This document shows positions 1 through 7,311 of a stretch of 64,000 nucleotides of DNA, in pieces (within the stretch, counting starts at the first letter, position 1; each line of letters starts with the position of its first letter). Below the pieces are notes generated by a model, which did no database searches, was not told where the DNA came from, and saw only the letters and a program-made list of their open reading frames with translations. This stretch comes from Vibrio europaeus (lineage in GTDB: Bacteria > Pseudomonadota > Gammaproteobacteria > Enterobacterales > Vibrionaceae). The stretch is from the NCBI RefSeq assembly GCF_001695575.1, contig NZ_LUAX01000008.1:1-64000 (forward strand). The letters are read 5' to 3'. A program made the translations under genes and the position numbers.

Positions 1-82
1 TGTCATGCATGACTTTTTGAGCGCGTTGGGTACGGTGTTCAAATTCAGATTGGTCAAAGCCACGATTCAGGAAGTTGTTCAT
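1..82 (-). CDS. 5' end of a gene leaving the window; possibly an M24-type (Xaa-Pro) peptidase
   Basis: Only the first 27 codons are present, read leftwards from the ATG whose complement is at 80-82. The start is supported by a purine-rich AGAGGC just upstream. The visible N-terminus (MNNFLNRGFDQSEFEHRTQR and on) resembles the opening of M24 Xaa-Pro peptidases, which often start with a GF..SEFE.R..RAQ pattern, but this is weak recall from a short stretch. It is divergent from the RidA gene and shares the GTTAAC-rich intergenic region, so it is probably co-regulated with it. Confidence 0.4.
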   Translation of the reverse strand, partial: MNNFLNRGFDQSEFEHRTQRAQKVMHD

Positions 83-471
83 TAGAGCCTCTTTGTTTGT
101 TCTTATTCGACTTAGCGGTGGAGCAACCAAGCCTTATAGTTAACATTTGTGAACGGTGCGAGGGCAGTTTACTGACATTTCAGTTAAATAATGTGACCCA
201 AAACGCAGGGTTAATCATAGTTAACCAAAAAGTGATTTTTTGACCTAAAATCGTGAACAAACCCTCATTAAAGTGATATATAGTTAACTTTACTATTGAC
301 CAAGTCGAATATAAGTAGTTTTATAGTTACCAAGAGTTAATTTTATCTTGAATAAAAAAGCCACTCTCAAATGACATACGTCAATAAAGTTAACTAAAGT
401 TACCTGTTCGGAAGTAAAGTTTGATAAAGTTAACTTCCGACGTCAGAAACTAAAGAGGCAAGAGATTAAAA
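83..471. promoter_or_regulatory. Divergent promoter region with an array of GTTAAC palindromes
   Basis: The exact hexamer GTTAAC occurs five times: 139-144, 220-225, 283-288, 389-394 and 429-434. The best copies extend to AAGTTAACTT-like palindromes. Degenerate copies (AGTTAA or AGTTAC) lie at 182-187, 325-330, 335-340 and 398-403. One random occurrence of a given hexamer is expected per about 4 kb. The array spans the gap between the leftward partial gene and RidA and probably binds a dimeric regulator of both. The regulator is not identified here. Confidence 0.6.
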
Positions 472-858
472 ATGAAAACGAAAGTACATACTGACAATGC
501 ACCAGCAGCTATCGGCCCTTATGTTCAAGGCACTGTTTTCCAAGATTTAGTATTTACATCTGGTCAACTTCCGTTAGACCCTAAGACGATGGCTTTTGTA
601 GAAGGCGGCATTACTGAGCAATCTCGTATGTCACTTGCAAACCTAAAAGCAGTGCTGGAAGAAGCTGGCGCCTCCATGGAAACTGTGGTTAAAACAACCT
701 GCTTCCTATCTGACATGGAAGACTTTGCTGCATTCAACGAAGTGTACACGGACATATTTGGTACTGAAAACGCACCTTCACGCTCGTGCGTAGAGGCGGC
801 AAGATTGCCAAAAGACGCGCTTGTAGAAGTAGAAGCGATCGCTTACGTAATCAAATAA
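472..858 (+). CDS. ridA: RidA family 2-iminobutanoate/2-iminopropanoate deaminase
   Basis: RidA hydrolyses reactive enamines/imines formed from 2-aminoacrylate and related intermediates and acts in the cytoplasm as a trimer. The 128-residue length is normal for the family. The carboxylate-binding Arg lies at R104 in the signature APSRSCVEAARLPKDALVEVE, with the following E119/E121 region intact, and the N-terminal AIGPY and FTSGQLP motifs are present. It sits directly upstream of diaminopropionate ammonia-lyase, whose reaction passes through an aminoacrylate intermediate, so this copy is probably dedicated to that pathway. A perfect inverted repeat follows the stop. Confidence 0.93.
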   Translation: MKTKVHTDNAPAAIGPYVQGTVFQDLVFTSGQLPLDPKTMAFVEGGITEQSRMSLANLKAVLEEAGASMETVVKTTCFLSDMEDFAAFNEVYTDIFGTENAPSRSCVEAARLPKDALVEVEAIAYVIK

Positions 859-866
859 AATGCAAC

Positions 867-897
867 GAAAAGGTCATTCCCTCTCGATGACCTTTTC
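867..897 (+). terminator. Hairpin after ridA, terminator-like
   Basis: Perfect 11-bp inverted repeat GAAAAGGTCAT / ATGACCTTTTC with a 9-nt loop. The descending arm ends in TTTTC, so it resembles an intrinsic terminator, or an attenuating structure between ridA and dpaL. Confidence 0.6.
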
Positions 898-928
898 TTC
901 TCCCACCATTATTCATTAAGTGTGTCCT

Positions 929-2092
929 ATGCTAAATCTATCTAAAAACTCATTCTTTTCTGGGAAAAAAAGCGAACTCTTTAGTGTTGAGCAAGCCAAG
1001 CAAGCCCGTGCCTTTCATTCTCAGATCGACGGCTACCAGCCAACACCACTCGTTTCATTGCCTGCATTAGCAAAACGGCTTGGTGTAAAAGCCATTTTGG
1101 TAAAAGACGAATCGAAGCGCTTTGGGCTTAACGCCTTTAAAGTGCTTGGCGGCTCATACGCTCTAGGTCGTCAGTTAGCGAAACACCTTAATGTCGATAT
1201 CGCAGAGATCGACCTCAAAACCGTTTCATCAAAACTGGAATCACCACTGACCTTTGCAACCGCGACAGCGGGCAACCATGGTACTGGCGTCGCGTGGGCA
1301 GCTCGTGAAATGGGGCAACAGGCGGTTGTTTATATGCCAAAAGGCTCGCCACAAGCCAGTGTCGATCGCATTCGTGGCTTGGGTGCAGAATGTATCGTGA
1401 CCGAAGTGAACTACGACGATACCGTGCGACTGGCAAATGATACCGCTCAAGCCAACGGTTGGATGCTAGTTCAGGACACCGCTTGGGATGGTTATGAAGA
1501 GATCCCAACATGGATTTCACAAGGCTATATGACGATGGCCGACGAAGCGGTAGAACAACTAAAGCAACTTGGTTTTGACGCACCTAGCCATGTCATTCTC
1601 CAAGCGGGTGTTGGTGCGATGGCCGGTGGCGTATTAGGTTACTTAGCAGATAGGCTGGATCCAACTAAATTTGACACTATTATCGCAGAGCCAAAAGCCG
1701 CTGATTGTATCTATCGCTCTGGTACCAGCGAAGCTGGAAATATGGTTAACGTGACGGGCGACCTTAGTTCTATCATGGCAGGTCTAGCTTGTGGTGAACC
1801 GAACCCTGTTACATGGCCAATTTTAAGAGATTGCAGCCGCTACTTTATCGCCGTAGAGGACAATGTCTCAGCAACAGGTATGCGAATGTATGGTAACCCG
1901 CTCGCTGGCGATCAAGCGATCACCAGCGGTGAATCAGGTGCGATTACTCTTGGAGCCTTAAACGAAATCGTGAATCAAAATGGTAATGTAGGTCTCAATA
2001 AAGAGTCTGTTGTACTGCTATTCAGCACTGAAGGTGATACCAATCCTGAACGTTATCGCCACATCGTTTGGGAAGGTGCATTCTCGGTATAA
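929..2092 (+). CDS. dpaL: Diaminopropionate ammonia-lyase
   Basis: PLP-dependent fold-type II enzyme converting 2,3-diaminopropionate to pyruvate plus two ammonia in the cytoplasm. From the ATG at 929 it is 387 residues. A GTG nine bases upstream is in frame but has no better ribosome site. The PLP-binding lysine is K71 in KRFGLNAFKVLGGSYA, the signature of the YgeX/DpaL family. The ATATAGNHGTGVAWAA loop and the glycine-rich QAGVGAMAGGVLGY phosphate-binding loop are present. The gene follows ridA, separated by a hairpin. RidA would detoxify the aminoacrylate released here. The family call is confident; the physiological substrate could be diaminopropionate or D-serine. Confidence 0.93.
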   Translation: MLNLSKNSFFSGKKSELFSVEQAKQARAFHSQIDGYQPTPLVSLPALAKRLGVKAILVKDESKRFGLNAFKVLGGSYALGRQLAKHLNVDIAEIDLKTVSSKLESPLTFATATAGNHGTGVAWAAREMGQQAVVYMPKGSPQASVDRIRGLGAECIVTEVNYDDTVRLANDTAQANGWMLVQDTAWDGYEEIPTWISQGYMTMADEAVEQLKQLGFDAPSHVILQAGVGAMAGGVLGYLADRLDPTKFDTIIAEPKAADCIYRSGTSEAGNMVNVTGDLSSIMAGLACGEPNPVTWPILRDCSRYFIAVEDNVSATGMRMYGNPLAGDQAITSGESGAITLGALNEIVNQNGNVGLNKESVVLLFSTEGDTNPERYRHIVWEGAFSV

Positions 2093-2148
2093 CTGTCGTT
2101 AAAGGCGCCCTCTTGCGTTAAGAGTATCTCTTCATTGAAGCGCCTCTC

Positions 2149-2187
2149 AAGTGAGACACTTTTCCTAAACCGAAAAGTGTCTCACTT
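2149..2187. repeat. Long perfect hairpin between dpaL and the TetR gene
   Basis: Arms at 2149-2164 and 2172-2187 are perfect 16-bp inverted repeats (AAGTGAGACACTTTTC and its complement) with a 7-nt loop. No T-run follows, so it is not a clear intrinsic terminator. The rest of 2093-2440 shows no gene; a smaller stem AAGAGtaTCTCTT lies at about 2119-2131. Confidence 0.6.
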
Positions 2188-2444
2188 ATCGACATCATTC
2201 GCTCCTTATTTAAATAGAGTCTTAACTCTGAATGACAAAGGGGCGCAAACGTGTTGACCATACCGGCAAAATGTCAGCCAAGAACTACTGACGCGTTGAC
2301 GGACAGAAATGAGTTAGAACCTCAATTTAATTCGATAATTATCGCATTGCCCTAAATATAGAAAACCAGCGATATCCCTTCAATTTCCTTCTTGTAAGAC
2401 TATTCAGTATCACCTTTATTTCACAATATCTCTTGAAAACTTTA

Positions 2445-2494
2445 GTACATTGTACGTAAACTAGTACAGTGTACTAATATACGTACAATGTACG
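2445..2494 (+). promoter_or_regulatory. Three tandem palindromic operators upstream of the TetR gene
   Basis: Three copies of the palindrome GTACAnTGTAC lie at 2445-2455 (T centre), 2464-2474 (G) and 2483-2493 (A). Centre-to-centre spacing is exactly 19 bp both times. The second extends to TAGTACAGTGTACTA and the third to CGTACAATGTACG. A possible -35 TTGAAA at 2433-2438 and a possible -10 TAAACT at 2457-2462 bracket the first copy. The third lies just before the ribosome site, so this is a strong candidate for autoregulation by the adjacent TetR protein. Confidence 0.75.
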
Positions 2495-2510
2495 ACTCTA
2501 GGGGGACGAC

Positions 2511-3161
2511 TTGGTAAAAACAAACATTAGAAACTCACTCTCTCAGAAGCGCATACTTCAAGTTGCGGTGAAGTATGCTGACAAACACGGAATTGACAGT
2601 CTCAACATGCGTGAGTTGGCAAAGCTACTGAATACAGGGCCGATGTCTATCTATCACTATTTTTCGAACAAAGAAGAGTTACTCGATGAAATGGTGGAGT
2701 GGGTTGCAGCTAAGATACCTAAACCAAACCCTAGAGATCCCTGGAGGAAAGCTATCACTGACATTGCTACTGCAGCGCACCACATTTTGATGAAGCATGC
2801 GTGGGTGAATAGTATCTGGTCAACGCAAAAGCTAGGGCCAAATAAACTTATGTTCATGGAGTCGATCCTAAGAGTGCTCAGAGAAGGTGGCTTTTCAGTG
2901 CCTCTAGCGTGTGATGCCTATCATGCCATCGTCATTCATATTGAAGGCTTCACACTTCACGCTGTCGGGTTCCCAGTTAAAGCCAAAGATGCTCAGTCCG
3001 TTGCCTCTGCTTTTCTTGAATCTGTTGAAGAGCCTGAGTTGATCCCCTATTTTATTGAGCACGTACAGCACCATGTTGGTCAACAAAGCTGTGGCGATCA
3101 GTTTGGAGCAACACTCGATATGCTTCTTGATGGGTTTGAAGCGCGATTCAATCACTCATAG
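2511..3161 (+). CDS. TetR/AcrR family transcriptional regulator
   Basis: A 216-residue one-domain repressor. The N-terminal helix-turn-helix spans about residues 15-60, with the typical MRELAKLLNTGPMSIYHYFSNKEELLDEM recognition region (here split: MRELAKLLN, then MSIYHYFSNKEELL). The C-terminal half resembles the tetracycline-repressor-type ligand domain. The start is TTG at 2511, preceded by a strong AGGGGG ribosome site at about 2500-2504; no ATG gives a better fit. Three matching palindromes directly upstream indicate autoregulation. It probably also controls the downstream reductase, 62 bp away on the same strand. The ligand is unknown. Confidence 0.9.
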   Translation: MVKTNIRNSLSQKRILQVAVKYADKHGIDSLNMRELAKLLNTGPMSIYHYFSNKEELLDEMVEWVAAKIPKPNPRDPWRKAITDIATAAHHILMKHAWVNSIWSTQKLGPNKLMFMESILRVLREGGFSVPLACDAYHAIVIHIEGFTLHAVGFPVKAKDAQSVASAFLESVEEPELIPYFIEHVQHHVGQQSCGDQFGATLDMLLDGFEARFNHS

Positions 3162-3223
3162 AACTCACTTCATCGCCAGTTCCACGTCAAAAATTGATTA
3201 ACAACTAACAATAAGTTCACTAT

Positions 3224-3844
3224 ATGAAAATACTACTATTGGGTGCGAATGGAAGAACAGGTCGAGAAATACTTGATCGTGCTTTGCTGGCTGGAGATTC
3301 AGTCACAGCGTTAGTTCGCTCCGAAGATAAACTTGCCGATATCGCCCATTCGCAGCTAAGTGTTCACGTGGGAAACGTTTGTAACTCAAATGATCTAAAA
3401 AAAATCATCGTAGGACATGACTTAGTTATTTCTACCTTAGGGCCACGACTCCCCACCAAAGCGGCCTGTACCGTCTACTCTGAGTCTGCTAAAGCTATAG
3501 TAGACGCTATGCAGGACTGCGGAGTGAATCGACTTTTAGTAACTTCTACTGCGCTGCTTTTTCCCACAGACAAATTGCTTGATCGAATCTTGCGCTTTGT
3601 TGCTAGGCATAATGTTCGGAATGCAAACCTTATGGAAGAGACGATCCGATCTTCTGGCCTTGAATGGACCATTGCACGAGTGGGTTTTCTAAATGACAAA
3701 GCCTCGATAGATTACCGACAAGCAGAAGGTTCATTACCTGAGGGAGGAGGAGCAATATCCCGAGCAGCATTGGCGAATTTTCTCTTATCTGAAGCAAAGC
3801 AATCTGTTCATGTTCATAACGTAGTCGGTATCTCTAATAAATAG
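3224..3844 (+). CDS. NAD(P)-binding atypical short-chain reductase (NmrA/SDR-a5-like)
   Basis: A 206-residue Rossmann protein. The dinucleotide motif GANGRTG lies at residues 8-14 of the N-terminus MKILLLGANGRTGREILDRA. The rest follows the small NAD(P)H-binding family that includes NmrA-like and flavin-reductase-like members: a VISTLGP strand end near residue 70 and a LLVTSTALLF strand near 105. No Tyr-x3-Lys catalytic pair is obvious, so it may be a reductase, an isomerase, or a sensor of NAD(P) state. The position right after the TetR gene suggests it is the regulated partner, probably in response to a small electrophile or toxicant. Confidence 0.8.
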   Translation: MKILLLGANGRTGREILDRALLAGDSVTALVRSEDKLADIAHSQLSVHVGNVCNSNDLKKIIVGHDLVISTLGPRLPTKAACTVYSESAKAIVDAMQDCGVNRLLVTSTALLFPTDKLLDRILRFVARHNVRNANLMEETIRSSGLEWTIARVGFLNDKASIDYRQAEGSLPEGGGAISRAALANFLLSEAKQSVHVHNVVGISNK

Positions 3845-3909
3845 ATCAGGCAAGATAGTCCTTTCAGCGTGTCTATTCGCAGTACCATACATATTGCATA
3901 GGCCAAATG

Positions 3910-4026
3910 ATGGTCTTAAAACCACAACGCACGCTTCTTCCTGAAAGCCCCAAAATGCCACCTCTGAAACGGTGGTATTTTATTTGGGATATCAAAAAGT
4001 ATGGCAAGCTCAGTGACAAGATGTAA
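3910..4026 (+). CDS. Possible 38-residue small protein or gene remnant, unknown
   Basis: Open frame of 39 codons including stop, starting at the second of two adjacent ATGs (3907 and 3910). It encodes a basic aromatic peptide ending KRWYFIWDIKKYGKLSDKM. The composition is protein-like rather than random, but there is no convincing ribosome site and no recognised family. It could be the 3' remnant of a longer gene, lying just left of the hipA-derived repeat. Confidence 0.2.
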   Translation: MVLKPQRTLLPESPKMPPLKRWYFIWDIKKYGKLSDKM

Positions 4027-4057
4027 CACCGAGTAATTACGTTGACACGCGGAGGAG

Positions 4058-4517
4058 CACAAACGTCATGTTGTAGCGGCAATTCGGATAACCTCAGCTA
4101 CTGTAAACCTCAAATCGCCGACAAAGTCATGGCGAATTGGATTCATCCAATACTTACAGAGCCTTAAATTTTTCGACCATACCCTTATCAATCTCCTTGA
4201 TTAGATTAGGTGACAAGCCTAGGTGTTTGGCCTCATGACTAAACGAGCGTGTTGTTTCAAATATTTCCTCTGCCATCACCATAATCGCTTTCTTTGAAGA
4301 CAACCTCCGAATTCATCAAATGCTCGAACAAAGCAGACTCTGTGCCTTCAAATTCTTCAATCGCATCGGCCAAGGGTAATGATATCAATCGACTCCTTAG
4401 ACTCATCCATTAAGTCTAATTCAGGCTCATAGCTCAATGCCCCAAACATCTGTCACTGAGGTAAATCAAACGCTCTAGGGCAGTCATTTCCTTTGGGTTA
4501 TGACCGTTCTGTCTAAA
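4058..4517 (-). pseudogene. hipA: Decayed, internally deleted hipA fragment (left copy)
   Basis: This 460-bp stretch is nearly identical in segments to 20778-21844, the intact hipA 3' part with about 95 bp of downstream DNA. About 600 bp are missing internally: the join is near 4302, where sequence matching about 21036 runs into sequence matching about 21633. Small indels (for example near 4366 and 4440) break the frame. The old hipA stop corresponds to 4154-4156. Homology ends sharply at 4517. The right-hand end of the fragment supplies the last codons and stop of the PPTase gene. As the copy on the far side of the NRPS locus is in the same orientation, the two form a direct repeat bracketing the locus. 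Confidence 0.85.
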
Positions 4518-5254
4518 GAAGAGTTTAAGATCACGGTTGTCACCGTTGACGCTTGTAAAAAACACTGACATCGAAACAAATTTTGTCCCAAGCAGTACCG
4601 TGCGAGAGACGCCTCTAGCATCAAAACAAGCGTTTGTTCGCCTCGGTCAAACTCGACAACGCGCGCGCTTTCAAACCCAAAATAGCGTCCAATGAATGGA
4701 AACGTCGCTTTGAACAAACTTTCTTTGGCTGAAAAAATGAGTGAAGTAGCGGCTTCCAAAGTTAGTCCTTGTGTCACCAACAAATCAAGCTCATTGTGAT
4801 CGTGGATATCAAAGCCAATCTGTGTCGAGGTCTCCCGATCAAGCCAATGTTCAACATCGATGCCGACAAACGGAAAAGCCTCCCTTTTCGCAACCAGTGC
4901 CATCGCTCTCTCATGGGTATGCGAAATAGCCCCCATCAAACCGTCAGGCCAAATCGGCTCGCGATGAGCACCGATGCCAACCGTATAGGGTGTCCCCATC
5001 AGTTCAGTTAGACAAAGATTCGCTAGGTAACGACCAGCGATAAACTCCACCTGCCGTTTCTTTACGCTTAGTTGCACGGATGCTGGTACCTGAACCTCGA
5101 GCGTCGCCGCGAGATCGATATCGCATCCAGCGAGGTCAAAGTCGCATTGAGCCAACACCGCCTGCCCACTCTGATCGATATAACGCTCAATTTCGAAGAG
5201 CCCCCCTTCCGGCAAAGTTATAGAGGCCAGCTTCGTTAGAAAATCACGATACAT
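4484..5254 (-). CDS. 4'-phosphopantetheinyl transferase, EntD/Sfp type
   Basis: Transfers phosphopantetheine from CoA to carrier-protein serines, activating the ACP/PCP domains of the adjacent assembly line. It has 256 residues. Family motifs: KKRQVEFIAGRYLA (65-78), REPIWPDG then GAISHT (98-113), the magnesium-binding VGIDVE (D133, E135) and FSAKESLFKATFP (E178, K182). It is divergent from the NRPS genes across a 380-bp promoter region. The last ten residues (LDRTVITQRK) and the stop codon are encoded by sequence derived from hipA read in a different frame, so the native 3' end was lost when the flanking repeat formed. The catalytic core is intact. Confidence 0.92.
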   Translation of the reverse strand: MYRDFLTKLASITLPEGGLFEIERYIDQSGQAVLAQCDFDLAGCDIDLAATLEVQVPASVQLSVKKRQVEFIAGRYLANLCLTELMGTPYTVGIGAHREPIWPDGLMGAISHTHERAMALVAKREAFPFVGIDVEHWLDRETSTQIGFDIHDHNELDLLVTQGLTLEAATSLIFSAKESLFKATFPFIGRYFGFESARVVEFDRGEQTLVLMLEASLARYCLGQNLFRCQCFLQASTVTTVILNSSLDRTVITQRK

Positions 5255-5634
5255 GATTCACCATTTCCAGAAAAACCATTCACCATACTGCGTAATACGA
5301 TTGGCATCAAGACACGGCGTTCATACATGGAGCAAATCATTGATCCCTACGATTAAGTGAGATCAATATCAAACCTGTTGATATGCAACATTGACTATAT
5401 CTTTATGGATATGGATGATGCGCGGGCACCGAACGCGCGAGAGTGAAAATAAATAATTATTAATAAATTCAACACTATAGAGTCATCCGTATAGTGCACA
5501 CTTTAAATTTTACCTCTCGACCTAGAACGCACGTGCCTCACGCATTAATTACGGATAATTAACTTTAATCAACGTCGTCAGTTCCGATAAATTTAAGTTT
5601 TGATGATGAATAGAACCAGTAGCTAGGATGTAAC
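5255..5634. promoter_or_regulatory. Divergent promoter region of the PPTase and NRPS genes
   Basis: AT-rich 380-bp spacer with no gene. It contains an interrupted palindrome CACTATA-N10-TATAGTG at 5473-5496, a candidate operator, and a GC-rich patch CGCGggcaccgaaCGCG near 5420. No regulator gene lies in the cluster itself, so an outside regulator would have to act here. Confidence 0.4.
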
Positions 5635-7311
5635 ATGTCATCAGTGATCAACAGATTTAATCACATCGTCAGCGCTCAGCCCAACACACTTGCACTGAGT
5701 AAAGAACAGGAAAAATTGACTTACCGACAACTGGATCATCGCGCTTCGTTGGTCGCTCAATCGCTGGTCAAGCAAGGACTTGCTGGTCAACTTGTCGTGC
5801 TTCACTTTGCGTCCTCGATTGAATTGGTGGTCTCGATACTCGGCGTGCTGAAAGCCGGGGGGACCTACGTGTGTTTAGACACGAGCTATCCCCAACAACG
5901 CAAACAATACATCATGGACAAATCGCAATCTCGCGCCGTCGTGACTAGTCAACCCCTCGATCTCATGGTTGACCTGACCCTCGACTACGCGTCATTGCTC
6001 CTCGAGCCCCTTCAATCGCCTCCTGCGCTCGACCAACACAATCCAATCATGAACGTGATTTTTACCTCTGGCTCAACTGGAGAACCCAAAGGCGTCAAAC
6101 TCAGCCACAACAACATGTTGAGCTTCATCGACACCCATACCGATATCGCGCCAACTGACTGTATGCCACAATTGTCTTCCATCTCCTTTGATGCCTTTCA
6201 ATTCGAACTTTGGGCCATGCTGCTCAATGGGGGCACCTTGTGCTTCCTACCAGAAAAGACGCTGCTCAATACTTCAGCACTCAAACTAGCCATTGAACAA
6301 CACCAAATTACGATGGCTTTTGTCACGACCGCACTAGTCAATCTCGGCGTCTTGACTCACTTCATTCACCAACCGACATTCCGTCGACTTTACTTTGGGG
6401 GGGAAGAACTGAAGTCGAATGCCATCAAGCAAGACTTCTCGCATTATGACTTTGAACTCGTACATTGCTATGGGCCTTCTGAAACATCAGTGTGGAATGT
6501 GTCTCATCACTGTCAGCAATGGCAAGCAACGATCCCATTAGGCCGCCCGTTGTCCAATACCACTCTTTTGCTGCTCGACCAACATGGACAAGCCATCACC
6601 ACGCCAAATCAAATCGGGGAAATCTACATTGGTGGTCCCTGTGTCTCAGAAGGATACCTACACGATGAGGCGCTAACCCAGGCAAGCTTTAAGGTCATTG
6701 ATGGTACTCGCTATTTTAAAACGGCCGATATGGCCATGTGGAACGCTGACGCTCATTTGGTCTACTCTCACCGTAGCGGTAATACGGTCAAGCACAATGG
6801 TTACCGCGTTAATCTCAACGAAATCGATCGCGCTATCCAGTCTTGTGACGATCACGTGCAGTCTGTCACCACGCACCTCGACGGAGACTTGGCGACGTTT
6901 TATTGCCAGTCTCATCTCGATGAGATCGCGATACGGCACCATATTAACGACGTCCTTCCTGCGTACATGCGCCCCACTCATATCGTCAAAATGGCACAGT
7001 TTCCCCTCACCCCACACGGCAAAGTAGACGTCCAAGCCCTGCATCGTTCTCTTCTCGAACGGCAGTCTTACACGCCATCAAGTGAGGACAACACCGACAT
7101 CATTCTCAATATCTGGCGCAAGTTACTCGGAAGCAACGCAATCGATTTGGACGACCGGTACTTTGAAAGCGGCGGTAATTCGGTGCTGCTGTTAAAGCTA
7201 CAACGCGAGCTAAATAAGCAATTCAGTCTCAATATCAAAGTGAGTGACCTGTTCGCCCACACGACCGTCACAGAGCAAGCGGAACTGATCGATAGCCTGC
7301 TTGAACAATGA
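5635..7311 (+). CDS. Stand-alone NRPS module A-T (adenylation plus carrier)
   Basis: 558 residues, with ribosome site AGGA 6 nt before the ATG. The adenylation domain (about 20-490) has A3 FTSGSTGEPKG, A5 CYGPSET and the A10 lysine in TPHGKVD. A7 is altered (YFKTAD for YRTGD) and A8 is diverged (SGNTVKHNGYRV). The carrier domain (about 490-555) has ESGGNS with the phosphopantetheine serine at S516. There is no condensation domain. Reading the eight variable pocket positions by eye gives D-A-F-F-Y-G-C-V-W-K, which looks like an aliphatic (Ile/Leu/Val-type) pocket; this is tentative. Its stop overlaps the next start (ATGA). It probably receives a peptide from the terminal C domain of the third synthetase and passes it to the KS next door. 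Confidence 0.92.
   Translation: MSSVINRFNHIVSAQPNTLALSKEQEKLTYRQLDHRASLVAQSLVKQGLAGQLVVLHFASSIELVVSILGVLKAGGTYVCLDTSYPQQRKQYIMDKSQSRAVVTSQPLDLMVDLTLDYASLLLEPLQSPPALDQHNPIMNVIFTSGSTGEPKGVKLSHNNMLSFIDTHTDIAPTDCMPQLSSISFDAFQFELWAMLLNGGTLCFLPEKTLLNTSALKLAIEQHQITMAFVTTALVNLGVLTHFIHQPTFRRLYFGGEELKSNAIKQDFSHYDFELVHCYGPSETSVWNVSHHCQQWQATIPLGRPLSNTTLLLLDQHGQAITTPNQIGEIYIGGPCVSEGYLHDEALTQASFKVIDGTRYFKTADMAMWNADAHLVYSHRSGNTVKHNGYRVNLNEIDRAIQSCDDHVQSVTTHLDGDLATFYCQSHLDEIAIRHHINDVLPAYMRPTHIVKMAQFPLTPHGKVDVQALHRSLLERQSYTPSSEDNTDIILNIWRKLLGSNAIDLDDRYFESGGNSVLLLKLQRELNKQFSLNIKVSDLFAHTTVTEQAELIDSLLEQ

Noticed and set aside
1215..1583. Antisense open frames within dpaL and many other genes
   Set aside because: They lie wholly inside well-supported genes on the other strand or frame, lack ribosome sites and have shadow-like composition.
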